From Orenia metallireducens (GTDB lineage: Bacteria > Bacillota > Halanaerobiia > Halobacteroidales > Halobacteroidaceae): a stretch of DNA of 64,000 nucleotides. Positions within the stretch are counted from its first letter, which is position 1; every line of letters begins with the position of its first letter. Shown piece after piece: positions 8,650 through 18,551 of the stretch. The position numbers and the translations under genes are program-made. The stretch spans positions 554,552 through 618,551 of the forward strand of contig NZ_LWDV01000010.1 in assembly GCF_001693735.1 (NCBI RefSeq), given 5' to 3'. The notes under the pieces were generated by a model. That model saw nothing but the letters and a program-made list of their open reading frames with translations. It was not told the origin of the DNA and did no database searches.

Positions 8650-10398
8650 TTATTTTTCTCCAAAATAAATTTTTATAGCAGATAATAATGTTAGTACTTG
8701 ATTTTTTTCCGTTACATTACCTATAGTATATAACTTCTCACAATCTTTCTTTAAATCAGAATAACTGTTTAATAGTTTAATATTATCTTTATAGTAGCAA
8801 TCCATAAACTTCTTTAAATTTTTATTAGTATTATACCAATAATCCAAAGGATTCATATGAAAACTAGTATTCATAGAATTATCTCCAAAACCTAACTTTC
8901 CCCTTAACTTATTAAAAAACTTCTTAGGCAAATGTTTTAATGGTATTTTTCTTCCCATTATATTTAAAATTGGTTCTGTTATTTTAGCATCTATTTTCTC
9001 CCATTTGTAATTAGCTGCATTTGGATATCGTTCTTTTATCCATTTAAAATAAATATAATGATTATACCTATATTTCAAAGGAATTTCCAAACAATAGTTT
9101 ATAAATTCAAGGTAATAAAAAGGAGAGGTAGCTTCTGTCACTTCTTGAATCGGCAAAAGTCCTTGATTTGCTCCCGTAAAACCCCTCCCATAAAACTTAA
9201 ATATCTCTTCATTTTTATAATCATATTTTAAATCTATATTATTGAGCCTATTTATTAATTTTTTTGAATAACTTCCATCCCCAATTTTAAAAGTTTGTTG
9301 ATTTTGATTATTTAAACTTGAAAAGAACGTCCCTAGAATTACATCTCCTAATTGACCTGTATGAACTAAACCGAAATTATCTAAATTAATCAAATCTAAA
9401 CAACTTTTACCATGGGCTAAGCCATAATATAATGCTCCCCCAAAAGACAAACCAACTACTTCTTCTATATCTTTTAGAAACTCACCATTATCCAGTGCTT
9501 TAAATATAAAATCATGCTTTAAATCACTAGCTATTTTTTTTGCTATTTTTTCATCTAGATAATCTGATTGTGAAAATGTAAAATTTAAAATATCAACATA
9601 TCCTAAATCGTGTGCAACCCATGTTGTCATTCTTGAATCAAGTCCACCACTTAACCCTGCTATATGTTTATAATTATACTCTATATCTTTTTCAAACTCT
9701 GCCCTTACCGCATTTCTAAACAGAATATCTATGTTTTGAATTATATCTTTTTCACTCTGCTTTTCGTTAGGCTTGTTATTTAATCGATAATACTCTTTTA
9801 CTTCAAACTTATTATTCTGTATTTTAATATAGTGACCTGCATTTAATTTTCTTATTTCTTTAAATAAAGTATAGTCTTCCAACATAAATCCATAAGTTAA
9901 TAAAAAATAAGCTGCATCAATATCTAAATTATAATTATAGCTATTATTATTCATATAGTTAATTAAGTAGTTTATTTCAGATCCAAATATAATAGAATTA
10001 TTTAATTTACAATAAAAAACTTGTTTATCTCCTATATGGCTAGTATAAATTACCCATTTGTCTTTCCTTTTATCATAAAAAATTCCTGAGAAACTTCCTC
10101 TAAATTCATTGAAGAATTGCTCACCCTCTTGTAAATACATTTCTTTTACAGTGTCTAAAAAATTATTTTGTTTATATTTTTTTATTAAATCTAACCTATT
10201 CAGTATTACTCCCTCTGTTATAATAATGAAATTTTCACTTTCTTTAAAAATTTTATCATTTAAAAACTTAGAATTTGTTCTTCTTTCAAGATAATAAAAC
10301 TTTCCTTCTATTTTACCTTTTACTAACTTTTCTTTTAAAGTCTTCCCAAAATTCTTTCGCAAATCTCCTGCTGCTATTTCTCCTAAAAAACCAGGCAA
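8650..10398 (-). CDS. Asparagine synthetase-like protein without the glutaminase cysteine
   Basis: A two-domain protein of 582 residues. The N-terminal class II glutamine-amidotransferase-like domain spans about 1-190; the C-terminal ATP-pyrophosphatase domain has SGGLDSR at 250-256. Active AsnB proteins need Cys at position 2 (MCG), but this one begins Met-Pro-Gly-Phe, from a TTG start with GAGGGAG seven bases upstream, so the glutaminase site is absent. Such proteins occur in O-antigen loci and are thought to amidate sugar acids, perhaps from free ammonia or another donor. Here the substrate is unknown. It directly precedes wzx. Confidence 0.8.
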   Translation of the reverse strand: MPGFLGEIAAGDLRKNFGKTLKEKLVKGKIEGKFYYLERRTNSKFLNDKIFKESENFIIITEGVILNRLDLIKKYKQNNFLDTVKEMYLQEGEQFFNEFRGSFSGIFYDKRKDKWVIYTSHIGDKQVFYCKLNNSIIFGSEINYLINYMNNNSYNYNLDIDAAYFLLTYGFMLEDYTLFKEIRKLNAGHYIKIQNNKFEVKEYYRLNNKPNEKQSEKDIIQNIDILFRNAVRAEFEKDIEYNYKHIAGLSGGLDSRMTTWVAHDLGYVDILNFTFSQSDYLDEKIAKKIASDLKHDFIFKALDNGEFLKDIEEVVGLSFGGALYYGLAHGKSCLDLINLDNFGLVHTGQLGDVILGTFFSSLNNQNQQTFKIGDGSYSKKLINRLNNIDLKYDYKNEEIFKFYGRGFTGANQGLLPIQEVTEATSPFYYLEFINYCLEIPLKYRYNHYIYFKWIKERYPNAANYKWEKIDAKITEPILNIMGRKIPLKHLPKKFFNKLRGKLGFGDNSMNTSFHMNPLDYWYNTNKNLKKFMDCYYKDNIKLLNSYSDLKKDCEKLYTIGNVTEKNQVLTLLSAIKIYFGEK

Positions 10399-10477
10399 AT
10401 TTATTCTCCCTCCTCTAGTAACATTATTAAAAACATTGAAATAATCTTATATTAATCTGCATTTTAAATAACAATTT

Positions 10478-11599
10478 TTATTTATATAACTCAATCCATT
10501 TAATAATATTATTTTCCCAACCACTTAGTTCCCATATTATTTTTTGATTTTCAGTTATATTTTCTTTATCATTCTTTTTTTCTATTAAAGAAATCAATTT
10601 AATTATTTTATCATTTAAATTTGAAAAGGAACTTATTCTAAATAAACTTATTCCCATATTAATGAAAGTATCATAAGGCAACCACTTACCAGTTATTATA
10701 TAATTACCTGCAAAAATATGCTCCTGCATAGAACCCGAAAATTGATCTGTTGTTTGTAGATTTATCATAATATCTGTTCCAACTCTAACATTCCCTAAGT
10801 CTTCTCCTACTAGATAATCTTCTAAGACCATATAATTCAAATCAGTCTTTTCTAAAATTCCTTTAATTTTATTTATTCTATTTTTTTTATCATATCCATA
10901 GGTCATTGGAAAAAGACATAAAATCTTTTCTTTTATATTTTTATCTAATTTAACTAATTGTTCTATAATCTTTTCATGCTGATGTTCTTTTATCGCACCA
11001 TAACCACATGTTACTACTATTTTCTCAGCTGAAATTCCAAGTTTTGCTTTTACTTCAGCCTTATTAGATACACTCATTATTTCTCTTATAACCTCTAAAT
11101 TCTTTAAGCCAAATCTAACAATAAATAACTTATCTGAATATTTATAGTTGAAGAATTTGTCGAACTCATCCCTCATCTCCTCGTTTGTAAAATTTATTTT
11201 GTATACTTTGCTTATAAGTTTTTCTAACTTTCTCTTTTCTTTATCAGTTCTTCGATAAAAATCACTCCCATAAAAAGTTAGGACAATTTTCTTATCTGTA
11301 AAAAAAGTAAAAAAATATAAAACCAAATAATTTACTTTATCTATAGAATGAAGATTAATAACTTTTTCTTCTACATTTAGTAATATAAAGAAAGTTTTAA
11401 TCAACATGTAGATACCTCTTAATTTAGGTATTTTCATAATAAAATTACGTTTTATCTTTATATCACTTTTCATTTTATCATAGTGGGAATTAACCCCATT
11501 AACAAAAGTTCTTACATTAATACCTCTTTTCAATAAATTTTCTTTCAATTCTCTATGAAATATCATATCTCCAGCGGATAATATTAATATTCTTCCCAA
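10478..11599 (-). CDS. Putative GT-B glycosyltransferase
   Basis: A protein of 373 residues that I recognise only by fold-level signs. It has an N-terminal GRILILSAGDMIFHREL Rossmann-like start, LTFYGSDFYRR near residue 100, a CGYGAIKEHQHEKII segment, and a C-terminal QFSGSMQEHIFAGNYIITGK stretch resembling the donor-binding part of GT-B enzymes. It is faintly like the WecF Fuc4NAc transferase group. The TTG at 11599 is preferred because AAAGGAG lies eight bases before it; a frame from GTG at 11608 would fuse the start to the ribosome site. Donor and acceptor are unknown. Confidence 0.6.
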   Translation of the reverse strand: MGRILILSAGDMIFHRELKENLLKRGINVRTFVNGVNSHYDKMKSDIKIKRNFIMKIPKLRGIYMLIKTFFILLNVEEKVINLHSIDKVNYLVLYFFTFFTDKKIVLTFYGSDFYRRTDKEKRKLEKLISKVYKINFTNEEMRDEFDKFFNYKYSDKLFIVRFGLKNLEVIREIMSVSNKAEVKAKLGISAEKIVVTCGYGAIKEHQHEKIIEQLVKLDKNIKEKILCLFPMTYGYDKKNRINKIKGILEKTDLNYMVLEDYLVGEDLGNVRVGTDIMINLQTTDQFSGSMQEHIFAGNYIITGKWLPYDTFINMGISLFRISSFSNLNDKIIKLISLIEKKNDKENITENQKIIWELSGWENNIIKWIELYK

Positions 11600-11613
11600 T
11601 AACAACACTCCTT

Positions 11614-12252
11614 TTATCTAAAACCCATAACTTTACAGGGAACTCCATAAGCAATCTTATTATCACCTATATGCCTAGTAACCACACTGCCAGCTCCAAT
11701 AATAGTATTTTTACCTATATATACATCTTGTATAATTGAACTTCCTATTCCTATCCAACTACATTCTCCAATCCTTACTTCACCAGCTAATGATACATTA
11801 GGAGAAATATGAACAAAATTTTCTATTCTATTATCATGGTCAATAACAGCAGATGTATTTATAATACAATGCTCACCTATATTAGTAGACCCATTTATAA
11901 CAACTCCTGGCATAACTACAGTACCTTCTCCTATCAGAACATCTTTACCAATTATTACACTTGGATGAATAGCAGTAAAATACTTTATATTTTTAAACTT
12001 ATTTTTTATTTGCTTCCTTATTAAATTATTACCAATAGCAATTAAATAAGAAATATCTTTGTCTAAATAATTAATCTTATCAATATTTCCTATTACAGGA
12101 ATACCATAAAGTTCACTACCAACTTTAGTATCATCATCATCAAGAATTCCGATAATTTTTATATTTTCTTTTAAATTTTTAATTCTCTTTAATAAAATAT
12201 CTATAACTACCTTAGCATGACCACCAGATCCAATCACAACAATTTTTTCCAT
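11614..12252 (-). CDS. pglD: PglD/NeuD-family sugar O/N-acetyltransferase
   Basis: A protein of 212 residues with an N-terminal Rossmann-like domain (IVVIGSGGHAKVVIDIL, about 3-19) and a C-terminal left-handed beta-helix of hexapeptide repeats from about residue 98. The catalytic His is likely His139 in SAVIDHDN. In the bacillosamine pathway PglD acetylates the 4-amino group of UDP-4-amino-sugar with acetyl-CoA. It lies 7 bases from the aminotransferase gene and after the dehydratase gene, the order expected for UDP-N,N'-diacetylbacillosamine synthesis. A NeuD-like sialate or legionaminate role is less likely because neuA/neuB genes are absent. Confidence 0.85.
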   Translation of the reverse strand: MEKIVVIGSGGHAKVVIDILLKRIKNLKENIKIIGILDDDDTKVGSELYGIPVIGNIDKINYLDKDISYLIAIGNNLIRKQIKNKFKNIKYFTAIHPSVIIGKDVLIGEGTVVMPGVVINGSTNIGEHCIINTSAVIDHDNRIENFVHISPNVSLAGEVRIGECSWIGIGSSIIQDVYIGKNTIIGAGSVVTRHIGDNKIAYGVPCKVMGFR

Positions 12253-12259
12253 AAAAAAA

Positions 12260-13432
12260 TCAACCTCTAAACTGTTTTAATTTGTCTATAACAGTTTCAA
12301 CCTCTTTTGTAGTTAAATTGCTACTACAAGGTATATTAATCAAATTTTCTTCAAAATAGTCAGCTCTATTTATCTCATATGTCTCACTATTTTGATATGG
12401 CTTTTGTTTATGAATTAATCTCCATAATGGTCTTGTTTGAATATTTATATTATTTAACTTAGTCAAAAGCTCATCTCTATCTATACCATATTTATCCTTA
12501 TTAACGATTATAGAATAAAACCAGTGGTTTGCTCTTATTCCTTTATTAAAAGGTAATAACTCTAATCCTTCTATCTTTTCTATTTCTTCTTTATAATAGC
12601 TATAATTTTTAATTTTAGTATTTATAAACTCCTCTAATCTATCTATTTGATCTACTCCTAATGCTGCCTGTAGATTAGTCAATCTATAGTTATAACCTAT
12701 TTCATTATGAACAAAATATAAAGAATCAGTTTTAGCTTGAACAGATAGAAATCTTACTTCATCAAGTAAAGACTGATTATTAGAAACAACCATTCCTCCT
12801 CCACCAGTAGTAATTATCTTATTGGCATTAAAAGAATATACTCCCATATCCCCTATTGTTCCTGCAAATTTCCCTTTATACTTACCTTCAGTATAATAAG
12901 TTCCAAGTGCTTCTGTAGCATCTTCCAATACTTTTAATTTATATTTCTTCGCTATATTCGTTATCTTTTCCATATTAGCCATATTACCAAATACATGCAC
13001 TACTACAATAGCCTTTATCTTTCTACCAGTTTTTTTATTAACTAAATTATTTTCTCTTAATTCGCACTCTTCTTTACAAAATCGTTCTAATTTATCAACA
13101 TTCATATTTAAACTTTCATCACAATCCATGAATACAGGGTTAGCTCCTAAATATTTAACAGGATTGACAGCTGCTATAAATGTAAGTGTAGGAACTATAA
13201 CTTCATCAGAATTATCTACACCTAAGACCCTAAGGGCAGTATGCAAACCTGCTGTTCCACTCTGAATTGAAACAGCATCATTTACCCCAACGTAATTTGC
13301 CATTTTCTTTTCAAATTCCGTTATAAATTTACCACCAGTTGATACCCAACCAGTTTCTATACATTCTTTTAAATTATCCAATATATCTAAAGATAAATTT
13401 GGAACTGATAAACCTATAAATTTATTTTCCAA
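12260..13432 (-). CDS. DegT/LegC-type PLP sugar aminotransferase
   Basis: A PLP enzyme of 390 residues that would transfer an amino group from glutamate to the 4-keto group of UDP-4-keto-6-deoxy-GlcNAc. The PLP-binding Lys is Lys205 in YSFNANKIITTGGGG, and EDATEALGT (about 170-178) contributes the ring-binding Asp. The sequence VPTLTFIAAVNPVKYLGANP resembles the LegC/PglE group. Translation starts at a TTG one base past the dehydratase stop, with AAGGTG seven bases upstream, which suggests coupling. The dehydratase upstream and acetyltransferase downstream complete the pathway. Confidence 0.88.
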   Translation of the reverse strand: MENKFIGLSVPNLSLDILDNLKECIETGWVSTGGKFITEFEKKMANYVGVNDAVSIQSGTAGLHTALRVLGVDNSDEVIVPTLTFIAAVNPVKYLGANPVFMDCDESLNMNVDKLERFCKEECELRENNLVNKKTGRKIKAIVVVHVFGNMANMEKITNIAKKYKLKVLEDATEALGTYYTEGKYKGKFAGTIGDMGVYSFNANKIITTGGGGMVVSNNQSLLDEVRFLSVQAKTDSLYFVHNEIGYNYRLTNLQAALGVDQIDRLEEFINTKIKNYSYYKEEIEKIEGLELLPFNKGIRANHWFYSIIVNKDKYGIDRDELLTKLNNINIQTRPLWRLIHKQKPYQNSETYEINRADYFEENLINIPCSSNLTTKEVETVIDKLKQFRG

Positions 13433-13433
13433 C

Positions 13434-14864
13434 TTAGCTCACCTTCTCATTATGATGCTCTGGTTCTTTATATGATTTTACTAAATCTTTTAATTTTTCT
13501 TTTATTTTCTTCTTATTATTTGATTTTATAATATTCGATAATTCTTTAAGCCCTTCTTCTATATTAACCTTTTCTTCTTTTAGTTTAGCTATAAAGATCT
13601 TTTGATTATCAGTTTTTATTGCAGAATTTACATCATAAAGCAATTCTTCATATAGTTTTTCCCCTGGTCTTAATCCAATTATATCTATATCTATATCTTC
13701 ATCTAAATTTAAACCCGAAAGTTCAATCATTTTTCTGGCTAAATCAATTATTTTAATAGGTTCTCCCATATCTAAAACAAAAACTTCCCCACCCTGTCCA
13801 AGCGTTCCTGCCTCTATAACTAGCTGACTAGCTTCCGGGATAGTCATAAAATACCTAGTTACCTCTGGGTGAGTAACTGTTAGATTTCTACCTTCCTGTA
13901 ATAATCTTTTAAAAAGAGGAATAACACTACCATTGCTTCCAAGAACATTACCAAATCTAACTGCCATATATTTAGTATTGCTTTTAATATTTAAATTTTG
14001 AATAATAATCTCTGCTAGCCTTTTAGTAGCTCCCATAACATTTGTTGGATTTACCGCTTTATCAGTTGAAATCAGAACAAATCTTTCAACATTATATTTA
14101 TCAGATAATTCTGCAATATTTCTTGTTCCAAAAACATTATTCTTTATAGCTTCTTCAGGATTGTTTTCCATTAATGGTACATGTTTGTGTGCAGCTGCAT
14201 GAAAAACTATATCAGGGGTATATTTTTGAAAAAGATATTCTAACTTATCTCTTTCTCTAATATTTGCTACCTCACTTTTTAGATTTATTCCTTTATGATT
14301 TCTTATTAATTCTAACTCTAAAAAATATAAATTATTTTCATTAACATCTAAATTTATTATAAGCTGCGGACTAAATTTAGCAATTTGCCTTGACAATTCA
14401 GAACCAATGGAACCCGCTCCACCTGTTATTAAAACCTTTTTTCCCTTTACTATCTCTTTAATATTATCATTATTTATTACAATAGGATTCCTACCTAATA
14501 AATCTTCTACAGAAACATCCCTAGCTTGTTTTACAAAAGGTCTATCTAACAAAATCTCATTAAACTCTGGTAAAATTTTAACTTTAACTCCAGGAGCATT
14601 ACATAATTTATATATTTCTTTAATTTTATAACTATTCGCAGAAGGAATTGCTATTATAATTTCATTAATTTGTTCTTCTTTTATAATCATAGGAATACAA
14701 TATCTATCTCCTATAACTTCAATACCTAATATCTTTAAACCTAACTTCTCCTTATCATCATCTATAATTCCTATGATTTTTAATTCACTATTTGTTAATC
14801 TATTTAATTCTTTGATAATATGTTTTCCGCCATAGCCAGCTCCAACCACTAATATATTTCGCAT
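13434..14864 (-). CDS. Soluble FlaA1/PglF-type UDP-GlcNAc 4,6-dehydratase
   Basis: A dehydratase of 476 residues. Residues 1-110 form a CoA-binding-like Rossmann domain (ILVVGAGYGG). The NAD-binding TGGAGSIG is at 147-154, and STDKAVNPTNVMGATKR holds the family's variant active site in which Met replaces the usual Tyr. It would convert UDP-GlcNAc to the 4-keto-6-deoxy sugar. Most WbpM/PglF/CapD proteins have about 600 residues with four N-terminal membrane helices; these are missing here, and the start is secure because GAGGAGGGAAG precedes the ATG. A soluble cytoplasmic location is inferred. It heads the bacillosamine-type trio. Confidence 0.88.
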   Translation of the reverse strand: MRNILVVGAGYGGKHIIKELNRLTNSELKIIGIIDDDKEKLGLKILGIEVIGDRYCIPMIIKEEQINEIIIAIPSANSYKIKEIYKLCNAPGVKVKILPEFNEILLDRPFVKQARDVSVEDLLGRNPIVINNDNIKEIVKGKKVLITGGAGSIGSELSRQIAKFSPQLIINLDVNENNLYFLELELIRNHKGINLKSEVANIRERDKLEYLFQKYTPDIVFHAAAHKHVPLMENNPEEAIKNNVFGTRNIAELSDKYNVERFVLISTDKAVNPTNVMGATKRLAEIIIQNLNIKSNTKYMAVRFGNVLGSNGSVIPLFKRLLQEGRNLTVTHPEVTRYFMTIPEASQLVIEAGTLGQGGEVFVLDMGEPIKIIDLARKMIELSGLNLDEDIDIDIIGLRPGEKLYEELLYDVNSAIKTDNQKIFIAKLKEEKVNIEEGLKELSNIIKSNNKKKIKEKLKDLVKSYKEPEHHNEKVS

Positions 14865-14900
14865 AGTAACTTCCCTCCTCTCAATAACACCTTATATTTC

Positions 14901-15977
14901 TTATAAACAATCTTCTAACCCCTTACTAGCCAACAAATTCCTAATTTCCTTAACCTCCTGTGCCCTCTTCTTATCACAGATTAATATAGCATCTTCAGTA
15001 TCAACAATTACAATATCATCTAATCCAACAGTAGTAATTATCTTTCCATTACCATGAACAATTGTATTCTTAGTATCAATCCCGATATGGTGACCTCGAA
15101 TCACATTACCATGCTTGTCTCTCTTCTCTACACGTTCTAGAGCAGGCCAGCTGCCGATATCATCCCAACCAAAGGAACCTGGAATCACATAAATGTCCTC
15201 TGCCTTCTCCATTATACCATAATCTATCGAAATATCAGCTAATTTCTCAAATTCAGCTTTAATAATTTCTTCTTCCTGAGCTGTTCCAATTGCCTCTTTC
15301 ATTATTTCTAATCCTTGATGTAACTGAGGCATATGAATCTCAAACATCTTACGGATAGTAGAGACCTTCCAGACAAACATCCCACTATTCCAAAGATAGG
15401 TTCCTGCCTCCAAGAATCGTTCTGCCTTATCTCGATTAGGCTTTTCAGTAAAAGCTTTGACCTCAAAGATTTCATGTCCATTGACCTCATCATATTTATT
15501 CTCATAATTAATATAGCCATAGCCTGTCTCTGGGTGACTTGGTTCAATGCCGATAGTAACTAAATTATCTCCTTCTTCAGCCACCTTTACAGCAGACTGT
15601 ACAGTATCTAGGAATCTCTCCTCATCGATAATAAGATGATCTGAAGGTAAGACTACCATTACCCCCTCTGGGTCCTTTCTCTCAATATATAGAGCAGCCA
15701 AACCAATACAAGCAGCAGTATTTCTTCTCATCGGTTCTACTGTCAGATTCTCTGCTGGAATCTCTGGTAGGTGCTCCTGTATCTTTCCTACATACTCTTG
15801 GCTAGTAGCGATAAAGATATTATCATGAGCAGTCAGTTTACTGATTCTATCTACAGTAGCCTGAATCATACTCCGATCCTTATCTACTAGGTTAAGAAAT
15901 TGCTTAGGTCTATCCTTTCTACTTAATGGCCAGAAACGACTTCCAACTCCACCAGCCATAATTAATGGGGTTATCAT
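14901..15977 (-). CDS. manC: Mannose-1-phosphate guanylyltransferase
   Basis: This enzyme makes GDP-mannose from GTP and mannose-1-phosphate. The protein starts MITPLIMAGGVGSRFWPLSR, the family nucleotide-binding signature, followed by RPKQFLNL. Other motifs are PMRRNTAACIGLAA, PSDHLI, FTEKPNRDKAE and WNSGMFVWK. At 358 residues it lacks the C-terminal phosphomannose isomerase domain of long ManC forms. The ATG at 15977 has GGAGGAG six bases upstream; an in-frame TTG at 15992 overlaps that site and is rejected. No phosphomannomutase gene is in the window. GDP-mannose probably feeds the GT4 genes of the locus. Confidence 0.93.
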   Translation of the reverse strand: MITPLIMAGGVGSRFWPLSRKDRPKQFLNLVDKDRSMIQATVDRISKLTAHDNIFIATSQEYVGKIQEHLPEIPAENLTVEPMRRNTAACIGLAALYIERKDPEGVMVVLPSDHLIIDEERFLDTVQSAVKVAEEGDNLVTIGIEPSHPETGYGYINYENKYDEVNGHEIFEVKAFTEKPNRDKAERFLEAGTYLWNSGMFVWKVSTIRKMFEIHMPQLHQGLEIMKEAIGTAQEEEIIKAEFEKLADISIDYGIMEKAEDIYVIPGSFGWDDIGSWPALERVEKRDKHGNVIRGHHIGIDTKNTIVHGNGKIITTVGLDDIVIVDTEDAILICDKKRAQEVKEIRNLLASKGLEDCL

Positions 15978-16055
15978 TCTGCTCTCCTCCAATCATTATT
16001 ATCTACATACCATTATAACTCATTAAATTAATTAAAAAGAACTTTTTTATCATAT

Positions 16056-17240
16056 TTAATTCCAATTCTTATTATCCCCCAAAAACATACTAAGCTCTTG
16101 ATTAATTTCTATTAAATTCTCCCATGTTATCTCATATCTTCTAGACACTATCTTATTATATTTTTTTTCTAAATCCATCTCATCATTTATAATTTCTTGT
16201 AGTACTTCTACAAATTCAGTTTTATTACCTTGAGGTATTACTCTTCCATATTCACCTTCTTCAGTAACCTCTTTTGCTCCTCCTACATCCGTTGTTACTA
16301 TATAATTTCCATAATATCTAGCTTCAGGTAAAACTAATGCAAAACCCTCTGTTCTTGAAGTCAGACAAAACACCTTAGACTTATTATAATAATTCAAAAG
16401 CTTATCTCTATCGCTAATATTACCAGTAAATATTACCCTTTCCTTCAAACTAGGATTCTCTTTATAAAATAATTCAATCTTCTTTTTAAATTCATCAGTT
16501 ATAGGTCCTACTAAAATGACTTTCCAATTTTTTAAATCTAATTCTTTTATTACATCAAGAAAAAATTCTGTATTTTTTGAGTGAATTCCTAATCTTCCTA
16601 CAGTTAATATTATATCTTCTTTTTGACTATATTTATTCAATTTAATATTATTTCTTTCATTATCCATACCATTAAACAGCAAAGTCAATCTATCTGATAT
16701 TTTGTTACCATATAATCCATGTTGATTTATATTTTCATAGACTTCTATAACCTCACTACTTATCAAATCAACATATTTAATAAAATAGAACTTTCTTCTC
16801 CTATATATTCTTTTTAATGTTTTTATTTTCCTCTGTATGAAATTATCACTTTCTTCTATTCTAATATCTTTATTGCTATACTTCTTATCATCTGAACTCA
16901 AATCTAGCTTTATATAAAACTTACCATTAGAGTTTAATTTCTTATACAACATACCTATAAGCAAATTACGAGATTTAAAATGAATTGTCATTAAGCAATC
17001 TATATTTTTTGCATTTTTTATTAGATAAAGATAAAAAAATATATTAAATCTATAACTAGGCAACCTTTTGATTTTAGTTATTCTATAATTCTTAAATCTT
17101 TTAAGTCCACAATCATCAGCTGTTATATATTCTAAATCTAAATTGAATTTCTTTGCTATAAAATAAGGCAGCAAACCCACATCTTTATTCAAATGTCTAT
17201 CTTTCATTCTATCAAAATACATAACTAATTTCTTCTTCAT
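16056..17240 (-). CDS. Family 4 glycosyltransferase
   Basis: A GT-B protein of 394 residues. The C-terminal half carries TVGRLGIHSKNTEFFLDVI, FTGNISDRDKLLNYY and TEGFALVLPEARYYG with the E-x7-E pair; the N-terminal half is basic and less conserved (KKLVMYFDRMKDRHLNKDVG). Lysine- and arginine-rich stretches near residues 140-150 could help membrane contact. It is flanked by galE and manC, so it likely acts in the same O-antigen/exopolysaccharide assembly. The ribosome site is weak. Donor sugar unknown. Confidence 0.8.
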   Translation of the reverse strand: MKKKLVMYFDRMKDRHLNKDVGLLPYFIAKKFNLDLEYITADDCGLKRFKNYRITKIKRLPSYRFNIFFYLYLIKNAKNIDCLMTIHFKSRNLLIGMLYKKLNSNGKFYIKLDLSSDDKKYSNKDIRIEESDNFIQRKIKTLKRIYRRRKFYFIKYVDLISSEVIEVYENINQHGLYGNKISDRLTLLFNGMDNERNNIKLNKYSQKEDIILTVGRLGIHSKNTEFFLDVIKELDLKNWKVILVGPITDEFKKKIELFYKENPSLKERVIFTGNISDRDKLLNYYNKSKVFCLTSRTEGFALVLPEARYYGNYIVTTDVGGAKEVTEEGEYGRVIPQGNKTEFVEVLQEIINDEMDLEKKYNKIVSRRYEITWENLIEINQELSMFLGDNKNWN

Positions 17241-17419
17241 TAAAGAAATTTCACACCCTTTAATCCCTCAATATATAATTTAACAAGCTTATAAATTACT
17301 CAACCTATCTTTTCTCACTAATAACCAAACTGTACAGATAAATTTCCTACAAAAATCATAAACATTAAGAAAGAATAAATCAAATCAACTTTAACTATTT
17401 TCTAAATCAATTTATAAAT

Positions 17420-18328
17420 TCATCTATAATACTCAAAGGTCTCTTTAAGTCCTCTTTTTAAATCATATTTCGCTTCCCAGCCTAAAATTTCTTTAGCCTT
17501 AGTATTATCCAAATAACTATCTTTGATATCTCCCGCTCTAGCATCTTGATACTCAGCTTCTAGACTGCTTCCTATTGTTTCCTTCATAATCTCTACCAAC
17601 TCATTAACTGAGGTCTGTACATTACAACTGATATTAATAATCTCTCCACTTCCCTTTTCCACAGCCAGTAAATTAGCCCAAGCTATATCATCAACATATA
17701 CAAAGTCCCTTGTCTGCTCCCCATTTCCAAAGATAATCGGTCTTTCATTATTCAAAAACTTATCAACAAAGATAGAGATAACCCCACCTTCACCTTTAGG
17801 ATCTTGACGAACTCCATAAGCATTGGCATAACGTAAGACAATATAATCTAAATTATATAATTCTTTAAAAACTTTTAAATAGTGCTCAGGGGTATGCTTA
17901 GATATCCCATAATAAGAGATAGGGTTAACTGGATGTTTCTCATCTATAGCCAAATATTCAGGTTGTCCATAAACAGCAGCCGAAGAAGCATAGATTACCT
18001 TCTTCACTCCAGCTTTTACAGCATGGTTAAAGAGATTAACACTACCAGTTATATTGACATCAGAATCAAAGTCAGGCTCACGCAAAGAGTATTGAATATC
18101 AATCTGAGCAGCGTGATGAATAATATAGTCAATTTTATGCTGGTTAAATAATTCAGACAGGTTATCTCTAATATCCAACTCATAGAAAATTGCTTCTTGA
18201 TTTATATTCTCCTTCTTTCCTGTAGAGAGGTTATCAATTATAATCACCTGCTTACCTTTTGCTATTAATTTATCTACTATATGAGAACCTATAAACCCTG
18301 CTCCCCCAGTTACTAAATAAGTTTCCAA
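17420..18328 (-). CDS. galE: UDP-glucose/UDP-GlcNAc 4-epimerase family protein
   Basis: A short-chain dehydrogenase/reductase of 302 residues. It begins METYLVTGGAGFIGSH with the NAD-binding glycine motif at about 7-14; the catalytic pair is YYGISK near residue 145, with SSAAVYG before it. It would interconvert UDP-glucose/galactose or their N-acetyl forms. The TTG at 18328 is preferred: AGAGGTGG lies six bases upstream and the protein then starts where the family starts. An in-frame GTG at 18337 overlaps that site. Substrate choice, and even a decarboxylating or uronate-specific role, cannot be settled by eye. Confidence 0.85.
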   Translation of the reverse strand: METYLVTGGAGFIGSHIVDKLIAKGKQVIIIDNLSTGKKENINQEAIFYELDIRDNLSELFNQHKIDYIIHHAAQIDIQYSLREPDFDSDVNITGSVNLFNHAVKAGVKKVIYASSAAVYGQPEYLAIDEKHPVNPISYYGISKHTPEHYLKVFKELYNLDYIVLRYANAYGVRQDPKGEGGVISIFVDKFLNNERPIIFGNGEQTRDFVYVDDIAWANLLAVEKGSGEIINISCNVQTSVNELVEIMKETIGSSLEAEYQDARAGDIKDSYLDNTKAKEILGWEAKYDLKRGLKETFEYYR

Positions 18329-18551
18329 GCCATCCACCTCTTATCTTATATTTAATTATCTATCATGAGCTATAAACAATTTCAAGCTTTGCCTTTATAT
18401 CTTCTATATCAATCAGTAACTAAGATATTTTTTAATCTTGATTTACGGTTGAAAATTCCTTTACCTTTCAAACTCTATTCCTGTAAATCTATGTCAATTT
18501 CTGGCTATTAGCTTTTATTCTTTAGTTCTTATATGTCAACTATACACTGGT

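Noticed and set aside
15308-15563. Overlapping frames on both strands inside manC
   Set aside because: Both are out of frame with a clear manC coding region and show no family motifs.
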